From positions 271,499-335,498 of the forward strand of contig JAGPCY010000004.1 in assembly GCA_018057825.1 (NCBI GenBank): a stretch of DNA of 64,000 nucleotides. Reading direction: 5' to 3'. A program made the position numbers and the translations under genes. Every line of letters begins with the position of its first letter. The first letter of the stretch is position 1. Origin of the DNA: Kofleriaceae bacterium (GTDB taxonomy: Bacteria > Myxococcota_A > Polyangia > Haliangiales > Haliangiaceae). The notes below the pieces were generated by a model that was not told the origin of the DNA, made no database searches, and saw only the letters and a program-made list of their open reading frames with translations. Below are positions 1 to 9,443 of the stretch, one piece after another.

Positions 1-458
1 CCGACGCCGCCGCTGGCGCCGCGCGGATCGCCGCCGCCCTCGACGACGGCTCGGCCCTCGCGGTGTTCGCCAAGGTGGTCGCGGCCCAGGGCGGCGACCC
101 GCGGGTGTGCGAGGCCCCGGCCGAGATCCTGCCGCAGCCGCGTCGCCGCGTGCCGATCGTCGCGCCGCGGGCCGGGGCGGTCGCGGCGATCGCCGCCGAC
201 CTGGTCGGCATGGCCGCGCTGGTCCTGGGCGCCGGCCGGCGGACCAAGGAGGACGCGATCGATCCCGCGGTCGGGCTGGTCCTCGCGGTGCGCCCCGGCG
301 ATCGCGTCGCGGCCGGCCAGCTCCTGGCCACCGCGTGGTGCGACGACGACGACGAGCGCCTGGCCGCCTGTCAGGCCCGGCTGCTCGACGCGATCGAGCT
401 GGTCGATCGCGAGGTCGGGCCGCCGCCGACCAGCCGCGTGCTCGAGATCCTGCGCTGA
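1..458 (+). CDS. deoA: Thymidine (pyrimidine-nucleoside) phosphorylase, C-terminal part
   Basis: Only the last ~151 residues are in the window; the gene starts before base 1 and the frame is read from base 3. Family role: reversible phosphorolysis of thymidine or deoxyuridine to base plus deoxyribose-1-phosphate in the cytosol. The visible part is the C-terminal PYNP_C domain, with the typical run LGAGRRTKEDAIDPAVG followed by VRPGDRV. The N-terminal catalytic domains are outside the window. It heads a nucleoside-salvage group with the purine nucleoside phosphorylase (3062) and cytidine deaminase (3922), although a 766-residue unknown gene separates them. Family assignment is secure; thymidine versus general pyrimidine specificity cannot be decided from this part. 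Confidence 0.9.
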   Translation, partial: DAAAGAARIAAALDDGSALAVFAKVVAAQGGDPRVCEAPAEILPQPRRRVPIVAPRAGAVAAIAADLVGMAALVLGAGRRTKEDAIDPAVGLVLAVRPGDRVAAGQLLATAWCDDDDERLAACQARLLDAIELVDREVGPPPTSRVLEILR

Positions 459-596
459 CCGGCGCGCGGCTGCGCCGCTTCTGCTCACCCGGGCGGCGGC
501 GTGCGCCGGCCTTGCTCACCGGCGGTGCCTCGGGCCGCGCCGGGCCCACGTGGTCGACGCTCGCCGGCTGGAATGCGCGGTGCAGTGGTGGCCGCC

Positions 597-2897
597 ATGC
601 CGATCGATCTCGACGCGCTGGCCGCGCTCCTCCGCCACGACGCCACCCTGGCCGACCACCCTCTGGGCCGCCGCCTGGCCCTGCCGTCCGATCGCAGCGC
701 CCTCACCGCCGCTGACGCCGGGGCGTGGTGGGCCCGCCTCCCGGACGGCCTGCGCCGCGCGGTCGCCGAGCGAGTCCTCACCACGCCGGCCGAGTGGCGG
801 CAGGCGGTCACCCGCGTGCTCGATCGCCTGAACGCATCGCCGAACCTGGCCGCCGAGTTCGTGCTCGATCCGATCGCGACCATGCCGCGCCTGGGCTACG
901 CGGCCGCCGCCGAGCTGCGCGCCGAGGTCGAGCGCGCCCGCGGCCGTCGGTCGCCGCGCCGGCGCGGGTTGCCGTCGACGTTTCGCAACCTGCAGCTCAC
1001 CGTCCCCGGCGCGCCCGAGCCGCTGGCGCCGCGCCGGCCGACCCGGACGCCGCCCCCGACCAACCCGCTCGGCGACTTCGATCTGGTCGTGCAGCTCGGC
1101 TTCGCGCCGGCGCTCCACATGGTCCGATCGGCGCTCCAGGTCGAGCCGCTGCGCTTCGGCACGTCGCAGGTCCTGGTCAACCGGCCGATCGCGCTCACCG
1201 CCGCGCCCGCGACCGCCACCGCGGGGGCCGCCGTCGACCTGACGTTCGAGATCTCGTTCGGCCCCGCCAACGCGGATCCCGCGACCCTCATCCGCCTCGA
1301 GCTGGTCGCCCGCCTGACCCTGGCCGCCCAGGGCGTCGACGTGACCGCGACCTTCGATCAGCTCATCACCGTCCGGTTCCTCGGCCAGGACTTCGATCGC
1401 GCCAGCCTGAACCCGGTGATCGCCGGCCTGGTCCCGAGCCTCGACCTCGACGCCGACGTCGCCGCGGCGCTGGCCGACGACGCCTGGGGCTTCCTCGAGA
1501 CCCGGCTGCGCGGGGTCGAGCCGCTGGCGCTACCGGCCGTCGGCGAGGAGGTCGCGGCGGCCCTTGGCCTCGACCTGTCGGCCGCCGCCATCGCCACCCA
1601 GGTCGCGGTCCGCGCCGACATGATCGTCATCGCGGTCGCGTTCACCGACCCGGTCGGCGGGGTCGCGACGCTCGCCCCGGACCTGGCTCGGGTCCAGCGC
1701 TTCATCGGTCCGCCCGGGGAGCTGGGGCTCGGCGTCCATGAGCGCGTCATGCGCCACAAGGTCGGCGCCGAGTGGAACGCGACCCGCCGGGGGCGCAGGG
1801 CCGCCGGCTACGACGGCCCCGGGGAGCTGGTGTTCGGCGAGTTCCGCGGTCTGCAGGTCGCGCCCGGGCGCCTGACCGTGTCGATCCGTGGCCGGATCCG
1901 CCTCGGCGGCGACGCCTTCGACTGGCTCATCCCCGATCTGAACTTCGATGCCGACCAGATCATGGCCCCGGTCGTCGACCCGGCGCGCCACGTGCTGCGG
2001 CTGGTGCCGCTCGACACCGAGGTCGACGTCGACGATGACGACGTCGTGCGCCTGACGCTCCTGTTCGCGGCCGCCGCGGCGACCGCCGCCGCCGGGCCGC
2101 TGGCCCTCCTCGGCCTGGCGCTCGAGGGCGTCCTGATCAGCGCGCTGGCGACCGCCCTGGCCGTCATGGTCGTGCCGGCCGGCGTCGAGGTGATCGGCGC
2201 GGGCGCCGACCTCGGCGGCGCGGCGGCCGAGGTCCCCATCGAGGCGACGATCGACGACCTGGGCACGCTGGGCGCGGTCGGCGTGACCGCCGCCACCGAC
2301 GAGCTGCTGTTCGCGCTCGAGGCCAGGTTCCTGCCGCCGGCGCCGACCCTGTCGGCGGTCATCGAGCCCGGGGCCTACACGCCGCCGTCGTGGACCGAGG
2401 TCGAGCGCGTCGATCGGATCGAGCGCCGCCGGCGCGGTGATGGGTGGCAGCTCGTGCGGGTGCGGCGCACCGTCCACCGCCGGGTGTTTCCCCTGGCGTT
2501 CCAGATCGTGGCCCAGAACCGCCAGGGCCCGTCGGCGATCTCGTGGCAGATGTTCTTCGAGCCGGTCGGGCAGCCGGCCGCCCGGGTCCGGGTCGCCGCG
2601 GGGCAGCGGGTCGGGCGCCGAGCCTGGGCCACGCCGAGCTGTCTGCCGCCGCGGCCCGGCCTGGTCGAGTGGCGGCCGGTCTTGCGCGCCACGGTCGGCG
2701 ACGCCTTCCACACCACGACGATCGAATACGCGTTCTCGCCGGTGTGGGGCGCCGACGACCTCATCGACGAGCAGGTGACCGAGGTCGCGCTCGGCGACCC
2801 CGGCGTCGTCCCCGAGCGTCCACCCGGCCCGGCGATCGAGGTGTCGCCGACCGGACCCCGCGTGCCGGCGCGGCCGCCGCCGGGCCGGCCGCGCTGA
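597..2897 (+). CDS. Large hypothetical protein with central hydrophobic segment
   Basis: I do not recognise this 766-residue protein. The N-terminal ~125 residues are helix-rich and charged, followed by a basic Arg/Pro-rich linker and long beta-rich stretches. Around residues 482-541 lies a long Ala/Leu/Val-rich segment that could be a membrane hairpin or a hydrophobic core. The C-terminal ~170 residues are beta-rich again and end in a Pro/Arg tail. No signal peptide is visible. The frame is open from 501, but ATG 597 (reading MPIDLDALAALLRHD) starts the part that looks like protein; ATG 573 is the alternative. It sits between deoA and the phosphorylase gene without an obvious link to nucleoside metabolism. 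Codon use is typical of the region. Confidence 0.6.
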   Translation: MPIDLDALAALLRHDATLADHPLGRRLALPSDRSALTAADAGAWWARLPDGLRRAVAERVLTTPAEWRQAVTRVLDRLNASPNLAAEFVLDPIATMPRLGYAAAAELRAEVERARGRRSPRRRGLPSTFRNLQLTVPGAPEPLAPRRPTRTPPPTNPLGDFDLVVQLGFAPALHMVRSALQVEPLRFGTSQVLVNRPIALTAAPATATAGAAVDLTFEISFGPANADPATLIRLELVARLTLAAQGVDVTATFDQLITVRFLGQDFDRASLNPVIAGLVPSLDLDADVAAALADDAWGFLETRLRGVEPLALPAVGEEVAAALGLDLSAAAIATQVAVRADMIVIAVAFTDPVGGVATLAPDLARVQRFIGPPGELGLGVHERVMRHKVGAEWNATRRGRRAAGYDGPGELVFGEFRGLQVAPGRLTVSIRGRIRLGGDAFDWLIPDLNFDADQIMAPVVDPARHVLRLVPLDTEVDVDDDDVVRLTLLFAAAAATAAAGPLALLGLALEGVLISALATALAVMVVPAGVEVIGAGADLGGAAAEVPIEATIDDLGTLGAVGVTAATDELLFALEARFLPPAPTLSAVIEPGAYTPPSWTEVERVDRIERRRRGDGWQLVRVRRTVHRRVFPLAFQIVAQNRQGPSAISWQMFFEPVGQPAARVRVAAGQRVGRRAWATPSCLPPRPGLVEWRPVLRATVGDAFHTTTIEYAFSPVWGADDLIDEQVTEVALGDPGVVPERPPGPAIEVSPTGPRVPARPPPGRPR

Positions 2898-3004
2898 CCG
2901 CGGCGCGCTCGCGGTCGCGCCTCGACGGTGGGGTTGGCGATCAGGCGAGGCGCGGCGCCCGCGCGAATCTCGGCCACCGGCACCACCGGGCCGGGACCCC
3001 CGGG

Positions 3005-3058
3005 TAGACTGATCGGTGGCGGGGGCGCGGCCGAGCCGGCCGACGCCATCGCTGGAGT
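3005..3058 (+). promoter_or_regulatory. Putative promoter and ribosome binding site of the phosphorylase gene
   Basis: A TAGACT hexamer at 3005-3010 looks like a -10 box about 50 bases before ATG 3062, and GGAG at 3054-3057 is a normal Shine-Dalgarno site. No clear -35 is visible. This leadered arrangement contrasts with the many first genes here whose -10-like box lies within 10 bases of the start. Confidence 0.35.
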
Positions 3059-3061
3059 CTC

Positions 3062-3925
3062 ATGTCCTCTCCTCCTGACGATCTCTACCAGCGGGTCCAC
3101 GCGGCCGCCGACGTGGTGCGCGCCCGCCTGGGTGGCCGGGTGCCGCGGGTCGGTCTGATCCTGGGCTCGGGCCTCGGCGGGTTCGCCGACGGCCTGGCCG
3201 ATCCGGTCCGCATCGACTACGGCGAGCTGCCCGGGTTCCCGGTCTCGAAGGTCCACGGCCACGCCGGTCGCCTGGTCGTCGGCGAGCGCGGCGGCGCCAC
3301 CTGCGTCGCGATGCAGGGCCGGGTCCACCTGTACGAGGGCCACCCGGCCGCGGTGGTGGCCTTCCCGGCCCGGGTCCTGGTCGCGCTCGGTGCGCGCGTC
3401 GTGATCGTCACCAACGCCGCCGGTGGGCTCAACCCGAGCTGGCCGCCCGGCACGCTGATGCTGATCCGCGACCACCTCGACTTCCTGCGCGATCACCCGC
3501 TGCGTGGACCCAACGACGATCGCCTCGGCCCGCGCTTCCCCGACATGACCACCGCCTATGCGCCCGAGCTGCGCGCGCTGGTCCGCGAGGTCGCGGCCGG
3601 CCAAGGCGTCGACCTCGCCGAGGGCGTCTACGTCGCGATGCCGGGTCCGTGTTACGAGACCCCGGCTGAGGTCAAGATGCTGCAGGTCCTGGGCGCCGAC
3701 GCCACCGGCATGTCGACGGTGCCCGAGGTGATCGTCGCGCGCCACATGGGCGCGCGGGTGATCGGCATCTCGTGCATCACCAACCAGGCCGCCGGGATCA
3801 CCGGCGCCGCCTTGTCCCACGACGAGGTCACCGAGACCGCGGCCCGGGTCCGCGCGACCTTCGAGGGGCTCCTCGACGGCATCCTCGCCGCGCTGGTCGG
3901 CGGTGGCCACCTGGAGGCCGCGTGA
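3062..3925 (+). CDS. Purine nucleoside phosphorylase (trimeric type)
   Basis: Cytosolic phosphorolysis of (deoxy)inosine and guanosine to free base and (deoxy)ribose-1-phosphate. The 287-residue length matches the trimeric PNP/MTAP family. Visible motifs are the phosphate loop LGSGLGGF (residues 34-41), HGHAGR, the MQGRVHLYEG segment, the TNAAGGL turn, MPGPCYETPAE, GMSTVPE and ISCITNQAAG, which carry the base- and phosphate-binding residues of the family. ATG 3062 has a Shine-Dalgarno site eight bases upstream. The stop codon overlaps the GTG of the cytidine deaminase (GTGA), so the two are translationally coupled in a salvage operon. Methylthioadenosine phosphorylase is the alternative, but the Asn in the base-binding region favours a purine nucleoside enzyme. 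Confidence 0.92.
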   Translation: MSSPPDDLYQRVHAAADVVRARLGGRVPRVGLILGSGLGGFADGLADPVRIDYGELPGFPVSKVHGHAGRLVVGERGGATCVAMQGRVHLYEGHPAAVVAFPARVLVALGARVVIVTNAAGGLNPSWPPGTLMLIRDHLDFLRDHPLRGPNDDRLGPRFPDMTTAYAPELRALVREVAAGQGVDLAEGVYVAMPGPCYETPAEVKMLQVLGADATGMSTVPEVIVARHMGARVIGISCITNQAAGITGAALSHDEVTETAARVRATFEGLLDGILAALVGGGHLEAA

Positions 3926-4416
3926 CCCGGCGCCGCCCCGATCTGATCGCCCTGGCCCGCGCCGCCCAGGCCCGGGCCTACGCGCCGTACTCGGGCTTCC
4001 GGGTCGGCTGCGCGCTGGTGAGCCGCGACGGCGCGGTCTTCACCGGCGCCAACGTCGAGAACGCGTCGTACGGCCTGTGCATCTGCGCCGAGCGCAACGC
4101 GATCATGGCGATGGTCCTGGCCGGCCACCGCGACCTCGCCGAGGTGGTGGTGGCGACCGACGTCGCGCCGCCGGCCTCGCCGTGTGGCATGTGCCGCCAG
4201 ACCCTGCTCGAGTTCACCGCCGACCCGACCCAGACCGTGGTCACCGCGGTCGGCCCCGGGGACGCGCGCGCGGCCTGGACCGTGGCTCAGCTCCTGCCCG
4301 CCGGCTTCACCGGCGCCCAGCTCACGCCGCCGCCGCGGGCTAGACCTGCCGCAACGGGTGCAGCGCGAGGTGCAGCTCGCCCGCGGTCACCTCGGCGGAC
4401 GCCGCGGCCGGGGTGA
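3922..4416 (+). CDS. cdd: Cytidine deaminase
   Basis: Zinc-dependent deamination of cytidine and deoxycytidine to uridine in pyrimidine salvage. The zinc/catalytic motifs are intact: CAERNA, with the Cys ligand and catalytic Glu, and PCGMCRQ, with the other two Cys ligands. The upstream SGFRVGCAL and GANVENASYG segments are typical of the homotetrameric family. The core of ~130 residues is normal. GTG 3922 overlaps the stop of the preceding phosphorylase gene (GTGA coupling). The reading frame runs ~25 residues past the usual end and overlaps the 3' end of the convergent kinase gene by 77 bases; that Arg/Pro-rich tail is probably not functional. Confidence 0.93.
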   Translation: MTRRRPDLIALARAAQARAYAPYSGFRVGCALVSRDGAVFTGANVENASYGLCICAERNAIMAMVLAGHRDLAEVVVATDVAPPASPCGMCRQTLLEFTADPTQTVVTAVGPGDARAAWTVAQLLPAGFTGAQLTPPPRARPAATGAARGAARPRSPRRTPRPG

Positions 4417-5821
4417 TGATCACCGCGACCTCGACGGTGGTACCGCCGCCGCCGGCCAGGTAGATGACCCGCTTGACCGCGGCGCGGCGGGCCAGCGCCG
4501 CCGTCAGATCGCGCAGGAGGCCGGGGTAGACCTCGAGGAGCCCGGAGTCGCGCACGTCGATCCCGCCGACGTCGCCGGCGATCCCGAGGAACTCGAGGAA
4601 CGCCTGGTTGGCGATCCGCACCCGTCCTTCGAGGTTGAGCGCCGCCATCGGGATCGGCGCCGCCGCGAACACCTCGTGGCCGGCCTTGATCCGGTGGTCG
4701 GCCTCGCGGCGCTCGCGCCCGGCGTCGGTCGAGCCGGCGCGCCGCCGCTGGGTCTCCATGCCCAGCATGTTCATGAGCGTGCGCAGCTCGTACATGAAGC
4801 CGGCGACGTCGGGGTGGCGATCGCCCGGCTGCTTGGCGGTCGCTCGGGCCACGATCTCGTCGGCTCGCTCGTCGAGAGCCTCGTCGACCAGGCTCGACGG
4901 CGGCGGGATGCTCTGGCCGAGCTGGGCCGCGAAGACCTCGTCGACCGTGCCGGCGAAGGGCAGGCGCCCGGTCAGCAGCTCGAACATGACCACGCCCAGG
5001 GCGTACAGGTCGGAGGCGACGGTGGCCGGGCCGCCGTGGATGCGCTCGGGGGCGAGGTACTCCGGCGTGCCGTCGACCTGGCCGCCGGCGGCGGCCCGAT
5101 CCGGTCGCGACAGGCCGAAGTCGAGGAGCTTCACCACCCGGCGCTGGGCCGCGCCTTTGACCAGGAAGATGTTCTCGCTCTTGATGTCGCCGTGGATGAT
5201 GGCGCGGTTGTGGATGTAGCGCAGCGCCTCGCACACCTGCCACAGCACGTCGCACGCGACCTTGGGCGCGAGGCGACCGCCCTGGCGCAGCTTCGAGTGC
5301 ATGGTCTGGCCGTCGAGGAGCTCCATCACCATGAACAAGCCAAACTGCGGATCCTCACCGAAGTCGACGATCGAGCAGATGTTGTCGTGGGTGCAGGCGG
5401 AGGCCAGGCGGGCCTCACGGTAGAACATCTCGCGGATCCGCGGATCCATCGCGATCGGGGTCTTGATCAGCTTCAGGGCGAAGGCCTTGCCGAGCGCCTG
5501 GTGGCGGACCCGGAGGACCCGGCCCATGCCGCCGCGGCCGAGCTGGGCCTCGACCACGTAGCGGCCGCCGATCAGGTCGCCGAGGCGGGCGCCGCGGACG
5601 CGTTCGGCCGCGCTATCGGTCCCGGCGCTCGACGGGGGATTGCCGTGGGCCGCGCTGGCCGGTCCGGGCGCGACCACCGGGGCCAGGCCCAGCTCGCCCG
5701 GCCGCGCCAGGCCGACGTCGCTACCGCCCAGGAGGCTGAGCGTGATCGACGGCAGCAAGGTCTCGTGGCCATCGCTGGGGCGGGCGTCGTCGTCGTCGAC
5801 CGGGTCGGTCGCGTCCCCCAT
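4340..5821 (-). CDS. Hanks-type Ser/Thr protein kinase with C-terminal PAS-like domain
   Basis: A 493-residue cytosolic protein kinase. A disordered N-terminus of ~80 residues precedes the kinase domain, which has the glycine loop LGRGGMG (94-100), catalytic Lys117, HGD (210-212) in place of the usual HRD, DFG at 234-236 and an activation segment ending GTPEYLAPE. It therefore keeps the catalytic residues but is an HGD (non-RD) kinase, which usually do not need activation-loop phosphorylation. After a linker, residues ~385-493 ([20 protein letters not shown]...) resemble a PAS sensor domain. It diverges from cyaY, with a TACACT box seven bases before ATG 5821. The C-terminal sensor suggests a response to a small molecule or redox state; this is inference. 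Confidence 0.88.
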   Translation of the reverse strand: MGDATDPVDDDDARPSDGHETLLPSITLSLLGGSDVGLARPGELGLAPVVAPGPASAAHGNPPSSAGTDSAAERVRGARLGDLIGGRYVVEAQLGRGGMGRVLRVRHQALGKAFALKLIKTPIAMDPRIREMFYREARLASACTHDNICSIVDFGEDPQFGLFMVMELLDGQTMHSKLRQGGRLAPKVACDVLWQVCEALRYIHNRAIIHGDIKSENIFLVKGAAQRRVVKLLDFGLSRPDRAAAGGQVDGTPEYLAPERIHGGPATVASDLYALGVVMFELLTGRLPFAGTVDEVFAAQLGQSIPPPSSLVDEALDERADEIVARATAKQPGDRHPDVAGFMYELRTLMNMLGMETQRRRAGSTDAGRERREADHRIKAGHEVFAAAPIPMAALNLEGRVRIANQAFLEFLGIAGDVGGIDVRDSGLLEVYPGLLRDLTAALARRAAVKRVIYLAGGGGTTVEVAVIITPAAASAEVTAGELHLALHPLRQV

Positions 5822-5828
5822 GGCCGCG

Positions 5829-5834
5829 AGTGTA
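5829..5834 (-). promoter_or_regulatory. TACACT -10-like box 7 bases before kinase start (leaderless type)
   Basis: On the minus strand TACACT is followed by seven bases and then ATG 5821, with no Shine-Dalgarno site and no clear -35. Transcription from such a box would start at or next to the A of the ATG. Confidence 0.5.
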
Positions 5835-5861
5835 ACCGAAAAACAGTGCTACACGATCGCG

Positions 5862-6179
5862 GTGGATGCCGACGGCTTCGACTCACGCGCGCACGCCGAG
5901 CTCAGCTACCTCGAGGAGCGCCTCGGCGACCTCGACCCCGACCAGGTCGAGGTCTCGACCTCGGCTGGGGTCCTGCGCCTCGACCTGCGCGATGGCACCA
6001 AGGTCGTGATCAACAGCCACCGCGCCGCCGGCCAGATCTGGATGGCCGCGGTGGCCACCGCCTGGCACTTCGATCCGCTCGACGACGGCCGGTGGGTGGC
6101 CCGGCGGACCGACGAGGAGCTGCGCGCCACGATCGCCCGGGTGCTGCGCGAGCGGATCGGCCTCGAGGTCGCGCTGTAG
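5862..6179 (+). CDS. cyaY: Iron donor protein CyaY (frataxin homologue)
   Basis: Frataxin-family iron-binding regulator or donor for iron-sulfur cluster assembly, cytosolic. The sequence shows the acidic first helix (ELSYLEERLGDLD), the GVLRLDL strand, DGTKVVINSHRAAGQIWMA and WHFDPLDDGRW, matching the alpha-beta sandwich of CyaY. From GTG 5862 it is 105 residues, the usual length. A TACACG box lies six bases before this GTG, which fits the spacing seen at other starts here. ATG 5820 is the alternative (119 residues), but it would overlap the divergent kinase start codon. No other iron-sulfur assembly gene is adjacent. Confidence 0.85.
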   Translation: MDADGFDSRAHAELSYLEERLGDLDPDQVEVSTSAGVLRLDLRDGTKVVINSHRAAGQIWMAAVATAWHFDPLDDGRWVARRTDEELRATIARVLRERIGLEVAL

Positions 6180-6266
6180 CCGAAGGGGCCGCGGAGCGCG
6201 CTCGCGACGGGCTGGATCGGCTCGACCAGATGCGCCGGCCCCCGCCCACGGCCGGGCGACTTCGGG

Positions 6267-6272
6267 TAACCT
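6267..6272 (+). promoter_or_regulatory. TAACCT -10-like box 8 bases before TerB-like gene
   Basis: TAACCT is followed by eight C-rich bases and ATG 6281. No Shine-Dalgarno site is present, so a leaderless transcript is likely. Confidence 0.45.
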
Positions 6273-6280
6273 CTCCGCCC

Positions 6281-6649
6281 ATGGCTGAATCGCAGTTCGT
6301 CTCGTTGATCCGCACCTGGGCCGCGGTGGCCTGGGCCGACGGCAAGATCGCCGACGCCGAGCGGGTCGCGCTCCAGCGCTTGATCGACGGCGCCGAGCTG
6401 TCCGCGGACGATCGCGCGATCGCCAACCAGTTCCTCGCCGCGCCGGTCGAGCTCGGCGCCGGCCTGGCCGCGCTGGCCCCCGACTCGCGCCGAGGCATCT
6501 ACAAGGCGGCGTGCCGGATGGCCGCCGTCGACCGCGAGGTCACCGACAGCGAGCGCTCGCTCCTGGTCCGGCTGCGCGACGGCCTGGGCCTGGCGGTCGA
6601 CGACGCCCGCGAGATCGAGGCCTCGATCGCCGGGGTCACCGCGAGCTGA
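6281..6649 (+). CDS. TerB-like (tellurite resistance B fold) protein
   Basis: A 122-residue, all-alpha cytosolic protein. The pattern WADGKIADAERVALQRLI followed later by MAAVDREVTDSERSLLVRL shows two helical hairpins, each with a DG/DR-E acidic turn, as in TerB/DUF533-like proteins, where such turns can bind metal. The function of stand-alone TerB proteins is not well defined, and no tellurite operon is nearby. ATG 6281 is preceded by a TAACCT box at leaderless spacing. Its TGA shares one base with the ATG of the downstream lipase gene, so the two are coupled. The family call is by pattern only. Confidence 0.7.
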   Translation: MAESQFVSLIRTWAAVAWADGKIADAERVALQRLIDGAELSADDRAIANQFLAAPVELGAGLAALAPDSRRGIYKAACRMAAVDREVTDSERSLLVRLRDGLGLAVDDAREIEASIAGVTAS

Positions 6650-7476
6650 TGCGGCAGCCGCGGCACCCGGCCGGCCAGCTCGTGTGGCGGGGGGCGGTGG
6701 CGCTGGTTTCGGACGCCCTCATGGCGACCGGGATCTACCCGTTCGTCCCCCACGCGACCATGGCGTGGTCGCGCTGGCGCAAAGCTCGCCCGTCGCCGCC
6801 GCGCCAGGTGCGCACCGCGCTCCACGAGTGGGGCACCGCGCTGGCGCTGTCGGCGGCCCGGCCCCTGGGGTTCCTGCCGTTGCCCGGCGGTCGCGGCCGC
6901 GGCCCTCGCCCGGTCATCCTCGTCCACGGCTACGCGATGAACCGGGCCAACTTCGTCGTCCTGGCGCGCCGGCTGGCGGCCGCCGGCCTCGGTCCGGTGC
7001 TCGGCTTCGAGTACTGGACCCTGGGCAAGACCGGCTCCGCGGCGCGTCGCCTCGGACGCTACGTCGATCAGGTGCTGGCGGCGACCGGCGCCGAGGCGGT
7101 CGATCTAGTCGGCCACTCGATGGGCGGCGTCGTCGGCCGCTACTACGTCACCCTGGGCGAGGGCGATCGCAAGGTCGCGAACCTCATCACCCTGGGGTCG
7201 CCCCACAGCGGCACCGACGTCAGCGCGATCGGCCTGGGCGCGCCGACCAAGGAGCTCCTGCTCAACTCGACCCTGATCCAGCGGCTCGACGCCGCGCCCC
7301 GACCCAGCCACGCCAAGGTCACCGTGATCTGGTCGCGGTCCGACGCCTTGGTCCCCGGCGCGCGCCACGCCCGGATCGACGGCGTCGATGAGGTTCTGTT
7401 CGACGACCTCGGTCATCTGTCGCTGCTCACCGACCGCCGGGTGGCGGACGAGGTGATCGCGCGGCTTGCTCGGTAG
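6649..7476 (+). CDS. Alpha/beta-hydrolase lipase (PGAP1/class 2 lipase-like)
   Basis: A 275-residue alpha/beta hydrolase. It has the oxyanion-hole motif VILVHGYAMNRANF, the nucleophile elbow GHSMGG, the strand-helix LITLGSPHSGT, an acid-residue strand VTVIWSRSDALVPG and the catalytic-His region DLGHLSLL. These match bacterial triacylglycerol lipases/esterases of the LipA/EstA-PGAP1 group. The N-terminus has a hydrophobic stretch (AVALVSDALMATGIYPFVP) that may associate with the membrane; no clear cleavable signal peptide is present. It is coupled to the TerB-like gene by an overlapping TGATG. The reverse strand carries an unusually long reading frame from the neighbouring gene. Confidence 0.82.
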   Translation: MRQPRHPAGQLVWRGAVALVSDALMATGIYPFVPHATMAWSRWRKARPSPPRQVRTALHEWGTALALSAARPLGFLPLPGGRGRGPRPVILVHGYAMNRANFVVLARRLAAAGLGPVLGFEYWTLGKTGSAARRLGRYVDQVLAATGAEAVDLVGHSMGGVVGRYYVTLGEGDRKVANLITLGSPHSGTDVSAIGLGAPTKELLLNSTLIQRLDAAPRPSHAKVTVIWSRSDALVPGARHARIDGVDEVLFDDLGHLSLLTDRRVADEVIARLAR

Positions 7477-7979
7477 GCGCGCGCCGGCGCGCCGACTCGG
7501 TGGGCCGTCGGGGTAGCGCTGGGCCAGGACCAGGTTGGCGGCGTTGAGCGCGGCGTCGAAGCGCCCGAACAGGCGCTTGGCCGCGGCCACCAGCCCGGGC
7601 GGGCCGTGGCGCCGCAAGTAGGACGCCTCGACCGCGGTGCCGCCCAGGAGCCAGGTGCACAGCTCGTCGACGATCGTGGCCTGGGTCCAGCGCGGGCGTC
7701 GACCGGAGGCGGGCGGGGCGGGGGCGGGTTCGGCGGCGGCGTCGGCGGCGGCGACCGGCGTCGGCGTCGCGATCGGCGTCAGCACCGGGGGCGCGATCGG
7801 CGTCAGCACCGGCGTCGCGATCGGGGGCGGCGTCGGCGTCGCGATCGGCGTCGGCGTCGCCTGCTGGGCGCGCCGTTGCACCTCGGTCGCCAGCACCTCG
7901 GCGACGATCGCCCAAGCGGCCGCCTCGACCGCCGCTTCGAACCGGGCCAGCTCCTCGGTCAGGCTGACGATCGGGACGG

Positions 7980-7983
<4 letters not shown>
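7105..7983 (-). CDS. Homing-endonuclease-associated-repeat-like protein with Pro/Thr linker
   Basis: The frame encodes 292 residues. The N-terminal helix (~30 residues) is followed by a low-complexity Ala/Pro/Thr linker made of imperfect repeats and then by RWTQATIVDELCTWLLGG and LVAAAKRLFGRFDAALNAAN. The latter resembles the small helical DNA-binding repeat associated with homing endonucleases, which is frequent in myxobacteria. GTG 7983 overlaps the miaB stop (GTGA), so it is coupled to miaB. Downstream of about 7480 the frame runs 372 bases antisense through the lipase gene and no longer looks like protein. The true functional end is probably near 7480, so a lost stop or a sequence error is possible. 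The family call is tentative. Confidence 0.5.
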
Positions 7984-9395
<1,412 letters not shown>

Positions 9396-9430
9396 CGGGC
9401 TCGCCCTTACCACGACCGGCCGGCCGGCGC

Positions 9431-9436
9431 TACGCT
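9431..9436 (+). promoter_or_regulatory. TACGCT -10-like box 7 bases before TPR membrane protein
   Basis: TACGCT followed by seven bases and ATG 9444. The short AGG next to the ATG is too close to act as a normal Shine-Dalgarno site. Confidence 0.45.
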
Positions 9437-9443
9437 GTCGAGG

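Noticed and set aside
4184..6649. An 821-residue plus-strand open frame covering the kinase gene
   Set aside because: It is the antisense of the kinase gene joined to the real TerB-like frame; the Arg/Gly/Asp-rich composition is the usual mirror of GC-rich coding DNA. Only 6281-6649 is kept.
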